NCBI GenBank assembly: GCA_019448385.1
Contig: JAGTXO010000036.1
Coordinates: 62,001 to 126,000, forward strand
Length of the DNA stretch: 64,000 nucleotides
Source of the DNA: Diacronema lutheri
Taxonomy: Eukaryota; Haptophyta; Pavlovophyceae; Pavlovales; Pavlovaceae
Reading direction: 5' to 3'
Part shown: positions 20,891 through 29,219 of the stretch, one piece after another
Position numbering within the stretch: position 1 is the first letter of the stretch
How the letters are laid out: every line of letters begins with the position of its first letter
Program-made: the position numbers and the translations under genes
The notes under the pieces: generated by a model
The model's database searches: none
What the model saw: only the letters and a program-made list of their open reading frames with translations
What the model was told of the DNA's origin: nothing

Positions 20891-22564
20891 CTAAAACGCG
20901 GCGCCGTCGCGCCGCCCCTCGCGCTGCAAGCCGAGCGCGGCGAGCAGCGCGCAGCCGAGCGCGGCGGTCGCGCAGCCGAGCGCGCCGACGGTCTTGAGCT
21001 TTCCGATCGAGAGGAAGACCGTGACGACGATCAGGTTGAGCGGGATGCCGAAGAGGTTCATAATGGCGCCGCGGTGCTCGTCCGGGAGGAACTTTCCGCG
21101 CAGCGTGCCAATCGTCGGAAAATAGACGCCAACGCACGCCTCGAAGGCGAAGAGCGCGAGGCTGAGCGCGAGCAGCGCGCAGCGCGACGCGGCCGCCGTC
21201 GCGAGGCCCATCGCCGCGCAGCCGAGCGCGAGCATCACGACGGCCGTCCGCTCGGCCGAGACGCCCGCGCGCGCCGCGCTGCTGAAGGCCGACGAGCCGA
21301 GCATGCAGCACGCCATGAAGCACGAGAAGACCGCGCCAAACGGCACGGCCGCGCCCGCCGGCGCCGCGGCCGCGACGGCGGCCTTGAGCGCGGGCGGCCA
21401 CACGAGCACAAAGGTGTACATGGCGCCCTCAAAGGCCGCCTGCACGCAGCCGACAAGCATGATGCGACGATCAGACGCCATCGCGCGGCACGCTGCGCCG
21501 ACACGGCCGAGCAGGCCGCTGCTCGCGGCGCCGGCGGCGGCGGCCGGCCGCGCGCGCGTGTCGGCGGTGCTACCCGTCTTTGCTGCCGGCTCCGCCTGCG
21601 ACGTCGCCTGCTCCGTCTGCTGCTCGCCATAGTTCTCGCGCCACGTGAGCGCGACAAGGGCTGCGCCCGCCGCGAGGAAGGCCGTTGAGACCACGAACGG
21701 AGCGACGGGCCCGCTGCGCGCGGCGGCCTTGCCTGCGAGCTGGCCCGCGAGCATCGCGACCACCGAGTCGCCCAAGTAGGCGAGGCCAAAGGTCTGCGAG
21801 AGCAGCTTGGCGCCAAAGCCACGCGAGCGGCTTTGGCCAATCAGCCAAGCCTCCGGCGCGGAGAAGAGAAGCGACGTGCCCACGCCGCCAAAGAAGCGGC
21901 CGGCGTAGAGCAGCGGGAGCGAGTTGGCCGCCGTGCTCAGCGCACCGAGCGCGTACGCCACCGCGAATGCGAGCGACGCCTTCTTACGGCCGAGCGCGTC
22001 AACGAGCCCGCCAACAAAGGGGCCGACGAGCATCGTTGTCGCAAACCCGGCGAGGAAGAGCTTCGCGACGCCGTCGGCGGAGACGGGCAAGCCGCCAATC
22101 AGCTTGGAGGCGTACACGTCGTAAAAGTACGGGCCCTGCAGCCAGTCCGCCATCTTGTACAGCCAGAAGACCGCGAGGAAGCGGTTGCGCAGCGAGAGCT
22201 CGGCCGCGCCGAGCTGCTCGGCGTCCGATCCCGCCCCGTCGCGCCGCGCGCGCGCGCGGGTAACAACCTGCACCACGAGGCACGCAAGCGCGAGCACCCA
22301 GAAGCTCTGCTGGTAGAGCGCGCCGACCGTAAGGCTGCCCGAGCGCAACCCCTCCACCACGCCTTGCCCGCCGCGCAGTGCAAGCACGGACATCGAGGAC
22401 GCCGGCGGCGCCACGTGGCGCGACGGCGCGCCACGCCCGGCCGAGCCGGCGCGCGGCCAAGAGCGGGCGCGCCCGCCCGCTCGAACGGCGAGCATGGGTC
22501 CGCCGAACGCGCCTACCGCGCCCGGAGCGCTCAGCGCCACGCACATGGCGAGCGCGGCCCTCAT
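20891..22564 (-). CDS. MFSD5: Molybdate-anion transporter family MFS protein, plastid-type precursor
   Basis: 557 aa, single exon, ATG at 22562-22564. The first 25 residues form a signal peptide (AALAMCVALSAPGAVGAF) followed by a basic stretch, like bipartite plastid presequences with an AF cleavage motif in algae with red secondary plastids. The body matches the MFSD5/MOT2 family: WLYKMADWLQGPYFYDVY, then LFLAGFATTMLVGPFVGGL with DALGRKK (the MFS loop 2-3 motif), LLYAGRFFGGVGTSLLFS and a RGFGAKLLSQTFGLAYLGDS helix. Twelve hydrophobic spans are visible, with a variable loop around residue 310-340. Known members import molybdate; plastid-envelope location here is inference. It is convergent with the LRR gene, 122 bp apart. 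Confidence 0.85.
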   Translation of the reverse strand: MRAALAMCVALSAPGAVGAFGGPMLAVRAGGRARSWPRAGSAGRGAPSRHVAPPASSMSVLALRGGQGVVEGLRSGSLTVGALYQQSFWVLALACLVVQVVTRARARRDGAGSDAEQLGAAELSLRNRFLAVFWLYKMADWLQGPYFYDVYASKLIGGLPVSADGVAKLFLAGFATTMLVGPFVGGLVDALGRKKASLAFAVAYALGALSTAANSLPLLYAGRFFGGVGTSLLFSAPEAWLIGQSRSRGFGAKLLSQTFGLAYLGDSVVAMLAGQLAGKAAARSGPVAPFVVSTAFLAAGAALVALTWRENYGEQQTEQATSQAEPAAKTGSTADTRARPAAAAGAASSGLLGRVGAACRAMASDRRIMLVGCVQAAFEGAMYTFVLVWPPALKAAVAAAAPAGAAVPFGAVFSCFMACCMLGSSAFSSAARAGVSAERTAVVMLALGCAAMGLATAAASRCALLALSLALFAFEACVGVYFPTIGTLRGKFLPDEHRGAIMNLFGIPLNLIVVTVFLSIGKLKTVGALGCATAALGCALLAALGLQREGRRDGAAF

Positions 22565-22670
22565 CGCGCACGTCGGTCACGTGCCGATTGGGCGGGTTCA
22601 AAACGCCGCTCTTGATCAGATGGTGGCGGCAAGGTCGGACCCGTCCACTCCAGTGTACCAATGCGCGCGA

Positions 22671-22718
22671 GGGCGAGCCGGGCAGCGGGCGAGCCGGGCA
22701 GCGGGCGAGCCGGGCAGC
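22671..22718 (+). repeat. 16-bp direct repeat, three copies
   Basis: GGGCGAGCCGGGCAGC is repeated three times head-to-tail at 22671-22718 in the 249-bp space between the MFSD5-like start and the sulfatase stop. Confidence 0.9.
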
Positions 22719-22813
22719 GCGCTCGACGCGGCACCGATGGGCCTGGCCGGTGCAACGAGCCGAACGGCCGGTGCGGCCGCGTCATCCGCGTCATCAAGCG
22801 CCCACAAGCGCGC

Positions 22814-24932
22814 TCACGGAAAGGTGAAGGATGTGCGCAAGTAGCACGGCAGTGGCTGCGTTGGGTCGGGCGCCACGCGCGGCGCGCGGTTGCACGCGCT
22901 GCCCTTGCACGCGGCCAGGCCCGCGGCGAGCGGCAGCGCTGTCTCGACGAGCAGGTTGCCCTCGACCGTCGCGCGCGGCGTCGAGCCAGCGCGGTTGCTC
23001 TGCTCCCACGGGTCTTCGCCGAGGAAGAAGGCGCCGGGCGTGCCGACGGCGAAGGGTCCAAAGCCCGGGCCGGCGCACCACCAGTGCACCTCCGAGCCAT
23101 TGTTGCGAAAGGGGAACCGCAGCTTCCACCACCCGCCTCCAACGCCGCTGCGCCACTGTGCCGCGCTCTCGCTGAATTGATATTTGCGCCACGCGCGCGC
23201 GCTCTCTGGCCGAGCGCCGAGGGCGCCGACCATCGACTTGCCGTCGAGCGGGGGCGAGCCCGAGCGGAACGGATGCGCGCGCGCCAGGTCGACGATGGTG
23301 GCAGCAAGATCGATGTGCGTCGTCGCGTGCGTGCGGAGCACGCCCGCGGGCACGCCCGGGCCGCGCACGTAGAGCGGCACGAGCGTGTCCACCAGGTAGG
23401 GCGTGCCCTTGCCGTACTCGCGGCGCTGCTCGCCCAGGTGGTAGCTGAGGCGGGAGGGGCACGCAAAAGATCAGAGGCAGCGAGGCGCACGCGCCGACGC
23501 GCCGATCCGGCGCAAGCTCAGCCGCGCGCCGACCCGGGCTTTGGACCGGGCCCGTCCGGGCCATTGTCGCGCGCCTACCTCGGCAACCCCGGTCCGGCGC
23601 AAGCTCAGCCGCGCGCCGACGCGGCCGCAGCCAGTGCGCGCGTGCACGCACCCGTTGTCGCTCGTGAAGAAGAGCCACAGATTGTGCGCGATGCCGAGTG
23701 CCTCAGCCCCGTCGAGCACCGCGCCGAGCAGGTCGTCGAGATCGACGGCGCTCGCGGTGCGGTTGCGGTACGCGATGTCCTGACGCGACGCCACCCAGCC
23801 GCCCATCGGTCGGCATTGCGCAAGGATGCGCCGCTCGGGCGGCGAGAGCAGGCCAAGGGTGAGCTCGTTCCAACTTGGCACGCGCGGGTTCCTGGTGCTG
23901 CTGTTCACGTCGCGTCGGCGGCGCAGCGACGGGCATGGCGAGGTGATGAAGGGGCAGATGCCCGGCGTGCGAGCATCGTCCGGAGGGCGGCCGGGCGGGC
24001 ACGCGAGCGTGTACTCCTCGCCCGGATCGTCGCGTGTGTAGTTCGGCGAGCTGCGCGGGTAGCACGGCCCCGAGTGCGGCATCGCCGGCGAGAGGTGCAC
24101 CTGCACGGCCGCGAGCGACGCAGGCGCGGGCGGCGCGCGGTGTGTTCGGGCACCGCCGCGAGAGGCAGCACACACGCTGCGCGCGCGGCTGCCGCTCGCG
24201 CTCCTGCGCGCGCGCACGAAGAAGGGCGAGCCCTCCGCGACCGCCGCGCGCATGTGCGCGACGGTCTGCGCCGCGAGCACGTCGGCTTGGTGCACGCCCG
24301 TGTGAACGAGCGTGCGCGGGCCCGTCTGCCCCGCGCCCGCCGTGATGTTGTACTGCGTCGTCGCGTAGTACACGTACGGGCTGATGAAGCCACCAAAGTG
24401 CCTCCAGCCGGATGGCGGCCGCCGCTCAAACCCGTTGACGACCTTGCCTGCGAGTGGGCGCGCGGCGCGTGGGTGGGCACGCGCGCGCGCGCCTCAGCGC
24501 CAGGGTGGCGCGCGTTCGGCGCATTCATTCGGCCGGATCGCGCCGGACGGGCTCGGCACCAAGGTAGGCGGTGTAATAGCCGGCGCGCGTGAGCCACGTG
24601 CCAAGCGTGTCGTTCTCAACGCGCGCGTAGCTCTTGTACGAGGCGCGGTCGCGATGCGTCCTATATCCGGTGTTGTGCGGCCAGCGCCCCTGGAGAAGCG
24701 CGGCCCTGCTCGGCCCGCACTGCGGCGTCGGCGCCACATGATTCACAAACGACGCGCCACGCTCCGCGACGCGCGTGCGCAGATGCGGCATCAGGGAGAG
24801 TCGGTCCTGCTTGTAGTCAGACTCAAGGTCGTCGGCGAGCAGCAGCACGATGTGGGGCCGCGGCGAGGGCACAGGCTCGCGCGCGACGAGCGGGATGAAT
24901 AGCGACGCAAAAAGCGGCGAGACCACGCACAT
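22814..24932 (-). CDS. Secreted sulfatase (arylsulfatase-like), four exons
   Basis: Exons 24932-24560, 24447-24218, 24100-23652 and 23444-22814 join in frame to 560 aa. The N-terminus has a short hydrophobic leader ending before the first strand PHIVLLLADDLESD, whose paired aspartates bind the metal in sulfatases. The active-site motif CGPSRAALLQGR (exon 1) carries the Cys that is converted to formylglycine (CxPSR). Later elements are GKVVNGF (lysine of the substrate pocket), FFTSDNG followed across intron 3 by YHLGEQRREYGKGTPY (metal-binding DNG/H region), VPLYVRGPGV and a Cys-rich C-terminal part. It should hydrolyse a sulfate ester in the secretory pathway or outside the cell, perhaps on cell-surface sulfated polysaccharide. 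It is divergent from the MFS gene at 25159 with 226 bp between starts. Confidence 0.87.
23506..23620 (-). repeat. 28-bp direct repeat inside sulfatase intron 3
   Basis: Identical 28-bp blocks at 23506-23533 and 23593-23620 (core GGCGCAAGCTCAGCCGCGCG) lie within the 207-bp intron 23445-23651, the longest intron of this gene. The period is 87 bp. Confidence 0.85.
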
Positions 24933-25158
24933 TACGAGCTCGTGGGAGCGCGAGGCGTGCTCACCTTGTGGGAGCGCGAGACGTGGTCAACCCGCGCGAG
25001 TGCGAGGCGTCGTCCTCAGCGGACGGGTTCGTGTCGACTGCGGAGGTGAAGAGAAAAATCTCAGAAAAATCTCAAAAATCTCCACAGCAGGCTTGCTTGA
25101 AAGGGGCGCTCGAGAGATGAGGGACGCCCACGAGACCCAACCGCTGCAGCGGTGATCG
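24933..25158. promoter_or_regulatory. Divergent promoter region of the sulfatase and an MFS carrier
   Basis: 226 bp between two head-to-head start codons. Next to the sulfatase ATG there is a 26-bp tandem repeat (GTGGGAGCGCGAG-type units starting at 24942 and 24968). Five bases before the MFS ATG lies a perfect 14-bp palindrome ACCGCTGCAGCGGT (25140-25153). An A-rich block (25035-25085) lies between them. Roles in expression are inferred only from position. Confidence 0.5.
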
Positions 25159-26865
25159 ATGGGGAAGGCCAGGGGCGCGCCGGGCGCGCGCGGGCGCAAG
25201 ATGCTTGCGCTCGTGTGCATCAATGCGTCCAACATGGCGTGCCATTCCGTCTACTCTGTCCTCGCCTCCTTCTTCCCGCAGGCCGCGCACGCCAAGGGCC
25301 TAACCGCCGAACCGATCGGCCTCGTCTTCGCGATCTTCGCCGCCGTCGTCTTCGTCTCCGCGCCGCTCGCCGCGCCGATGCTCTCGCAGCACGGTAAGCG
25401 GCAGATATACGTCGCCGGTCTCGCCACCGTCAGCTCGGCCACCATCGCATTCGCGTTCGCCGACCACATTGACAACCCGACCGCTTACCTGTGGTGGTGC
25501 ATCCTGCTGCGGTGCGTGCAGGGCTTTGGCTCGGCGCTCGAGGAGACGGCGGCGTATGCGCTGATCGCCGACATCGACCCGAGCGCCATCTCGTTCAACC
25601 TGGGCGTCACCGAAGTGTCGACCGGCCTCGGGTACATGGTCGGCCCTGCCATCGGCGGCTTCTTGTTTGCGCAGGGCGGCTTTGCGCTCCCGTTCCTGCT
25701 CATCGGCGCGTCGCTCCTACCCGCCATCCTGCTTGTGCGCGCGGTCGTGCGCGACGATCGCGCGTCCATGCGCGTTGGCGACACGGCGCCCGACGGCGCG
25801 GCGGCCGACGGTGCCGACGACGACGAGGGCGAGCCGCCCGCCGTGCCGCTGCTCGCGCTCGTCGCGCAGCCGCAGATCGCCGCCGCGGTTGCGGCGGCGG
25901 TGCTCGGCAACGTCGACTACGCGTTCCTCGAGCCAACGCTCGCCGGGCACGTCGAGGAGGTGGCGAGCTCGCCCCAAGCGATCGGCCTCCTCTTCTCCGT
26001 GATCAGCTTGACCTACACCTTGTCGTCGCCTCTCGTTGGCTGGCTCTCACACCGAAGGCGGCTCGGCCCGCGCAACGTGGTGATCGGCGGGCTGTGCCTC
26101 GGCGCGGTGTCGTTCCTCATCGTCGGGCCCTCGCCGCTCCTCGGCCCGCTCCTCGGCGCCGAACTCGGCGCGCAGCACGTGTCTCTGCGCTGGCTGTGCT
26201 TCGCGCTCGTCCTCTTTGGCCTCGCCGAAGGTATGAGCATGACGCCCCTCCTCGAGGACATGATGCTCTCGTGCTCGCACATGGGCAAGGGCGCGATCAA
26301 CTCGCTCTCCGCGCTCATGACCTCCGCCTTCTCCCTCGGCCAGATGATTGGCCCGCTGCTCGGCGCCTTCCTCAGCCCCCGCCTCGGCTTCCGGTGGGCG
26401 ACGACGCTCGTGTCGGCCGCGCTGCTGCTGCTTGCGCTCACGATGGCCGTGCTGCGCCACCATTCGCGCGCGCACCGCCGCTTCTATTGCGAGTTTGGCG
26501 CCTGCCCCGGCGCGCGGCGCGCGCGGCGCACAAAGGGCGCGCGCAAAGGGGGCGCGCACGCTACGACCGAACTCGCTGGCCTCACGCAGACAACCGACGG
26601 CCACCCGCGGCGGCCCGCGGCGCGCGACGACTCCGAGTCGGAGGACGAGTCGGACAGCGGCTCGGACGGCGATAGCGATGAGCGCGTCGACGCGACGGAT
26701 GAAACGGAGGCCTACGCGCGTGCCAAGGCGGACGAGCGCACACGCCGGCCGGAGCGGCGCGAGGCGCGCGCGTCGGAGGATCGCGGCGGCCCGACGCCGG
26801 GTCAGCCGCGCACGCCGGCGGACGTCGCGCGCCCGGCGAGCGCCGAGTGGACGGTGTGCGCCTGA
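25159..26865 (+). CDS. MFS transporter, SLC18-like
   Basis: 568 aa, single exon; the ATG at 25159 is preceded by a stop in frame. About twelve hydrophobic spans are visible between residues 15 and 435. Features shared with the SLC18 (vesicular amine / SLC18B1 polyamine) branch include GLVFAIFAAVVFVSAPLAAP in span 2, the RCVQGFGSALEETAAYALIA helix and ATEVSTGLGYMVGPAIGG-like motif C (here GLGYMVGPAIGGFL), which marks antiporters of the family. Residues after 440 are a hydrophilic tail with an acidic, Ser-rich patch (DSESEDESDSGSDGDSDERV). The substrate cannot be read from sequence. It shares a divergent promoter with the sulfatase. Confidence 0.82.
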   Translation: MGKARGAPGARGRKMLALVCINASNMACHSVYSVLASFFPQAAHAKGLTAEPIGLVFAIFAAVVFVSAPLAAPMLSQHGKRQIYVAGLATVSSATIAFAFADHIDNPTAYLWWCILLRCVQGFGSALEETAAYALIADIDPSAISFNLGVTEVSTGLGYMVGPAIGGFLFAQGGFALPFLLIGASLLPAILLVRAVVRDDRASMRVGDTAPDGAAADGADDDEGEPPAVPLLALVAQPQIAAAVAAAVLGNVDYAFLEPTLAGHVEEVASSPQAIGLLFSVISLTYTLSSPLVGWLSHRRRLGPRNVVIGGLCLGAVSFLIVGPSPLLGPLLGAELGAQHVSLRWLCFALVLFGLAEGMSMTPLLEDMMLSCSHMGKGAINSLSALMTSAFSLGQMIGPLLGAFLSPRLGFRWATTLVSAALLLLALTMAVLRHHSRAHRRFYCEFGACPGARRARRTKGARKGGAHATTELAGLTQTTDGHPRRPAARDDSESEDESDSGSDGDSDERVDATDETEAYARAKADERTRRPERREARASEDRGGPTPGQPRTPADVARPASAEWTVCA

Positions 26866-27022
26866 CTTCGCTGCGCGCCGTCCCGCCCGAACGCGGACGT
26901 GCAGTCACGCCAGGGTCCGAGGTGTGAAGTGTGAACACACAGAGAAAGTCCAACACAGACTTGGGACATGGGAGAGCCGCCGTGATCTGAAATCTTGGTG
27001 GCGCGTTGAAAGGTGAGCCCCC

Positions 27023-28069
27023 ATGGCCACCAACACACCGCCGGGGATGATGGGCGGCAGCACGAACGCGCGCCCAGCCTCGCCGGGCAAGCTGCGCAGG
27101 CAGGTGAGCAGCAGCAGCAACCGCGGGACGCGCCAGGCGCTCGTCGGTGTGATGAACCGCTCGGCGCTCGAGAAGCTGCAAGGGCAGCACGGCGGCGACG
27201 AGCAGATCCACTCGGAGCTGCTGAGCGCGATGGGCGAGCCCGCGCCGAGCAGCACGCTGCCCGCCGAGCCTGGCTGGCAGCGTCACGTCCTCGCCATTGT
27301 CCTGATCTGCGGCCTGATCGCCGGTGGCATGGTGATTGGCCTCGCGATCGACACGAGTGGGGGCGCGAACGCGAAGCTCGGCGCGGTCTCGGTGGAGGTG
27401 TGCCAGCTGCCACTCGAGGTGCGGCCATTCGAGGCGCCGATCTGCGCGCGGTGCACTTGCTGCTCCAACGCCGCCACCAGCCTGCGCACGCAGCTGCACT
27501 GCCCGGCGTGCGTGACGTGCTGCGCGCACTGCCCGCGCTGCTCGCAACTCTCTGAGGAGCACGCCGACTGCCTGCAGTCGGGCGGCAAGGTGGAGGCGTT
27601 CAAGGGGTTCGGACGCGGCTGGTTTTGCGTGCCCGCGAGCTATCCGTCAGGCTCGGGCCTGATGCCCGAGTGGTTCTCTTCCGTGCTCGATTTCAACCCG
27701 GAGTGGAAGCAGTGCGCCGCCGACGAGATGCCCGACTGCGACGACCTGCGCTGCACGCCCGACGCGGCAACGCAGCACTCCGCCGACGCGGCTACGCAGC
27801 ACTCCGCCGACGCGGCTACGCAGCACTCCGCCGACGCGCCGGGCGGAGCTCCGCCCGAGAGTGCGGCGCGCGGCCGTGCGCCAAGAGCAAAGCCGACGCC
27901 GAGCCCGCGGCCTGTGGCCCGTGCGCAGCTCGAGCCCGCCGCCATTGTTGCCGAGCCGCCGGCCGCCGCACCAGCGCAGCGCGGAGAGGCGCACGCGGTG
28001 GATCGCGCGCTGCCAGGGCCCGCGGCAGGCATGAGAGCGTCGCGCGCGCCGCACCGGCCGGCGGTTTGA
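27023..28069 (+). CDS. Single-span Cys-rich membrane protein, unknown
   Basis: 348 aa from the ATG at 27023. A Ser/Arg-rich N-terminal tail (about 95 residues) precedes one hydrophobic span (HVLAIVLICGLIAGGMVIGL), so the likely topology is type II with the C-terminus outside or in the lumen. The lumenal part has a dense cysteine block (CARCTCCSNAATS, CPACVTCCAHCPRCS) that could form disulfides or bind metal, then an aromatic segment (GFGRGWFCVPASYP), then an 8-residue repeat DAATQHSA three times (27768-27835) and a Pro/Ala-rich tail. I do not recognise the family. It starts 157 bp after the MFS stop on the same strand. Confidence 0.65.
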   Translation: MATNTPPGMMGGSTNARPASPGKLRRQVSSSSNRGTRQALVGVMNRSALEKLQGQHGGDEQIHSELLSAMGEPAPSSTLPAEPGWQRHVLAIVLICGLIAGGMVIGLAIDTSGGANAKLGAVSVEVCQLPLEVRPFEAPICARCTCCSNAATSLRTQLHCPACVTCCAHCPRCSQLSEEHADCLQSGGKVEAFKGFGRGWFCVPASYPSGSGLMPEWFSSVLDFNPEWKQCAADEMPDCDDLRCTPDAATQHSADAATQHSADAATQHSADAPGGAPPESAARGRAPRAKPTPSPRPVARAQLEPAAIVAEPPAAAPAQRGEAHAVDRALPGPAAGMRASRAPHRPAV

Positions 28070-28206
28070 GGCATTCGGCTACCCACACTATCAAGAGCGA
28101 TGGAAAATCTGGAGATGCGTCTGCCGCTGAGAGCGTCTGTCTTTCAATGTCACACACTGGCATGCCTGATCACGGGAGACCGTGTGAGGCAGGCTGTGGC
28201 TCAATC

Positions 28207-29118
28207 TCAGGACGGCAGGAGGCCCGTGCTTACAATCTCGACGCGCCGGAGCAGCCGACCGACGCGCTCGTCGGCGCGCGTGTCGCCGATCGCCTGCGTG
28301 AGCGCCATGAAGGCCGAGCGCTGCGCGGCGTACACGGCGGCGCCCACTCTGCCCGTCGCCGAATCGGGCGCCGCTTCGCCCGTCAGGAACGGCAGCGCCT
28401 CGATCTCGGCAAGCAGGCCGAGCGGCTCGGCGCCCTCAAGCACCTCGCCAAACACGGCCCAGTCACGGTCGAGCTGCGGCGCGGGCGCGAGGGTGATGCC
28501 GAAGACTGTGCCGCCGTCGGCGATGCGGTGCGTGAGCAGGCCGCGCCGGTCATGCCGCAGCCGCACCGACTCAAACACGGGCGCGAGCGGGACGATCTGA
28601 GCGTTCCACTCGTACTGCTGGCCCCCGCCGAGCGATTCTGGCAGCCGCAGCTCGCGCACGCCGGGCACGGGCCCCGAGAGCAGCAGCTCGGGCGGCCTTC
28701 GCCGCTCGAACGACGCGGACGCGAGCGACGGAAACGAGTCCGCCTCGGCTGGCCGGCCGGCGCGCCTGCCCGTGAGCAGCTGCACGAAGCGCGTGGTCTG
28801 CTTGGGCGCGTCGTCACCGTACAGGCCTAGGGTCAGACGTCCGCGCAGCGCCGCGTTCTCGAGCACCTCCGACATGGTGTACGACTCGATGATGCGCACA
28901 TCGACAAACGCGCGCTGCGTCACGCGCGCGCGCGCGGGCGCAGCGGACGGCGCCGGCGCGGGCGTTGCGCGCGTGCGGAGGGGCAGGGAGGCGACACCCG
29001 CGCTAGCGAGTGCGGCGAGCCGCCGCCGCGTCACCGCCGCGCCCGCCCCACGCTCGGGGAGGAGCGCGAGGACGACAAGCGCCGATCGAACGACGCCGCG
29101 CCGATCGAACGACCCCAT
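28207..29118 (-). CDS. Cyclophilin-type peptidyl-prolyl isomerase, probably thylakoid lumen
   Basis: 303 aa from the ATG at 29116-29118; an upstream in-frame ATG at 29163 would add 15 residues. A hydrophobic leader (VVRSALVVLALLPERGAGAA) is followed by twin arginines and a second hydrophobic stretch (TRRRLAALASAGVASLP), the layout of a lumenal Tat-type presequence behind a first targeting signal. The cyclophilin fold is visible as VTQRAFVDVRIIES, RGRLTLGLYGDDAPKQTTRF, and WAVFGEVLEGAEPLGLLAEI. The family's catalytic FxxQ/FHR residues are poorly conserved, as in the lumenal CYP37/CYP38 group, so catalytic activity is uncertain. It is convergent with the Cys-rich gene and divergent from AP-2 alpha, 101 bp between starts. 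Confidence 0.75.
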   Translation of the reverse strand: MGSFDRRGVVRSALVVLALLPERGAGAAVTRRRLAALASAGVASLPLRTRATPAPAPSAAPARARVTQRAFVDVRIIESYTMSEVLENAALRGRLTLGLYGDDAPKQTTRFVQLLTGRRAGRPAEADSFPSLASASFERRRPPELLLSGPVPGVRELRLPESLGGGQQYEWNAQIVPLAPVFESVRLRHDRRGLLTHRIADGGTVFGITLAPAPQLDRDWAVFGEVLEGAEPLGLLAEIEALPFLTGEAAPDSATGRVGAAVYAAQRSAFMALTQAIGDTRADERVGRLLRRVEIVSTGLLPS

Positions 29119-29219
29119 CGTGTCCGGTCTGGTCCGGGCCCACCCCAGGCACAAGTGACACACAAAAGCGTCTCTCGGGGAGGAGGCCGCACCGCGCGCG
29201 CCGGCCGCCGCGGGTCAGC

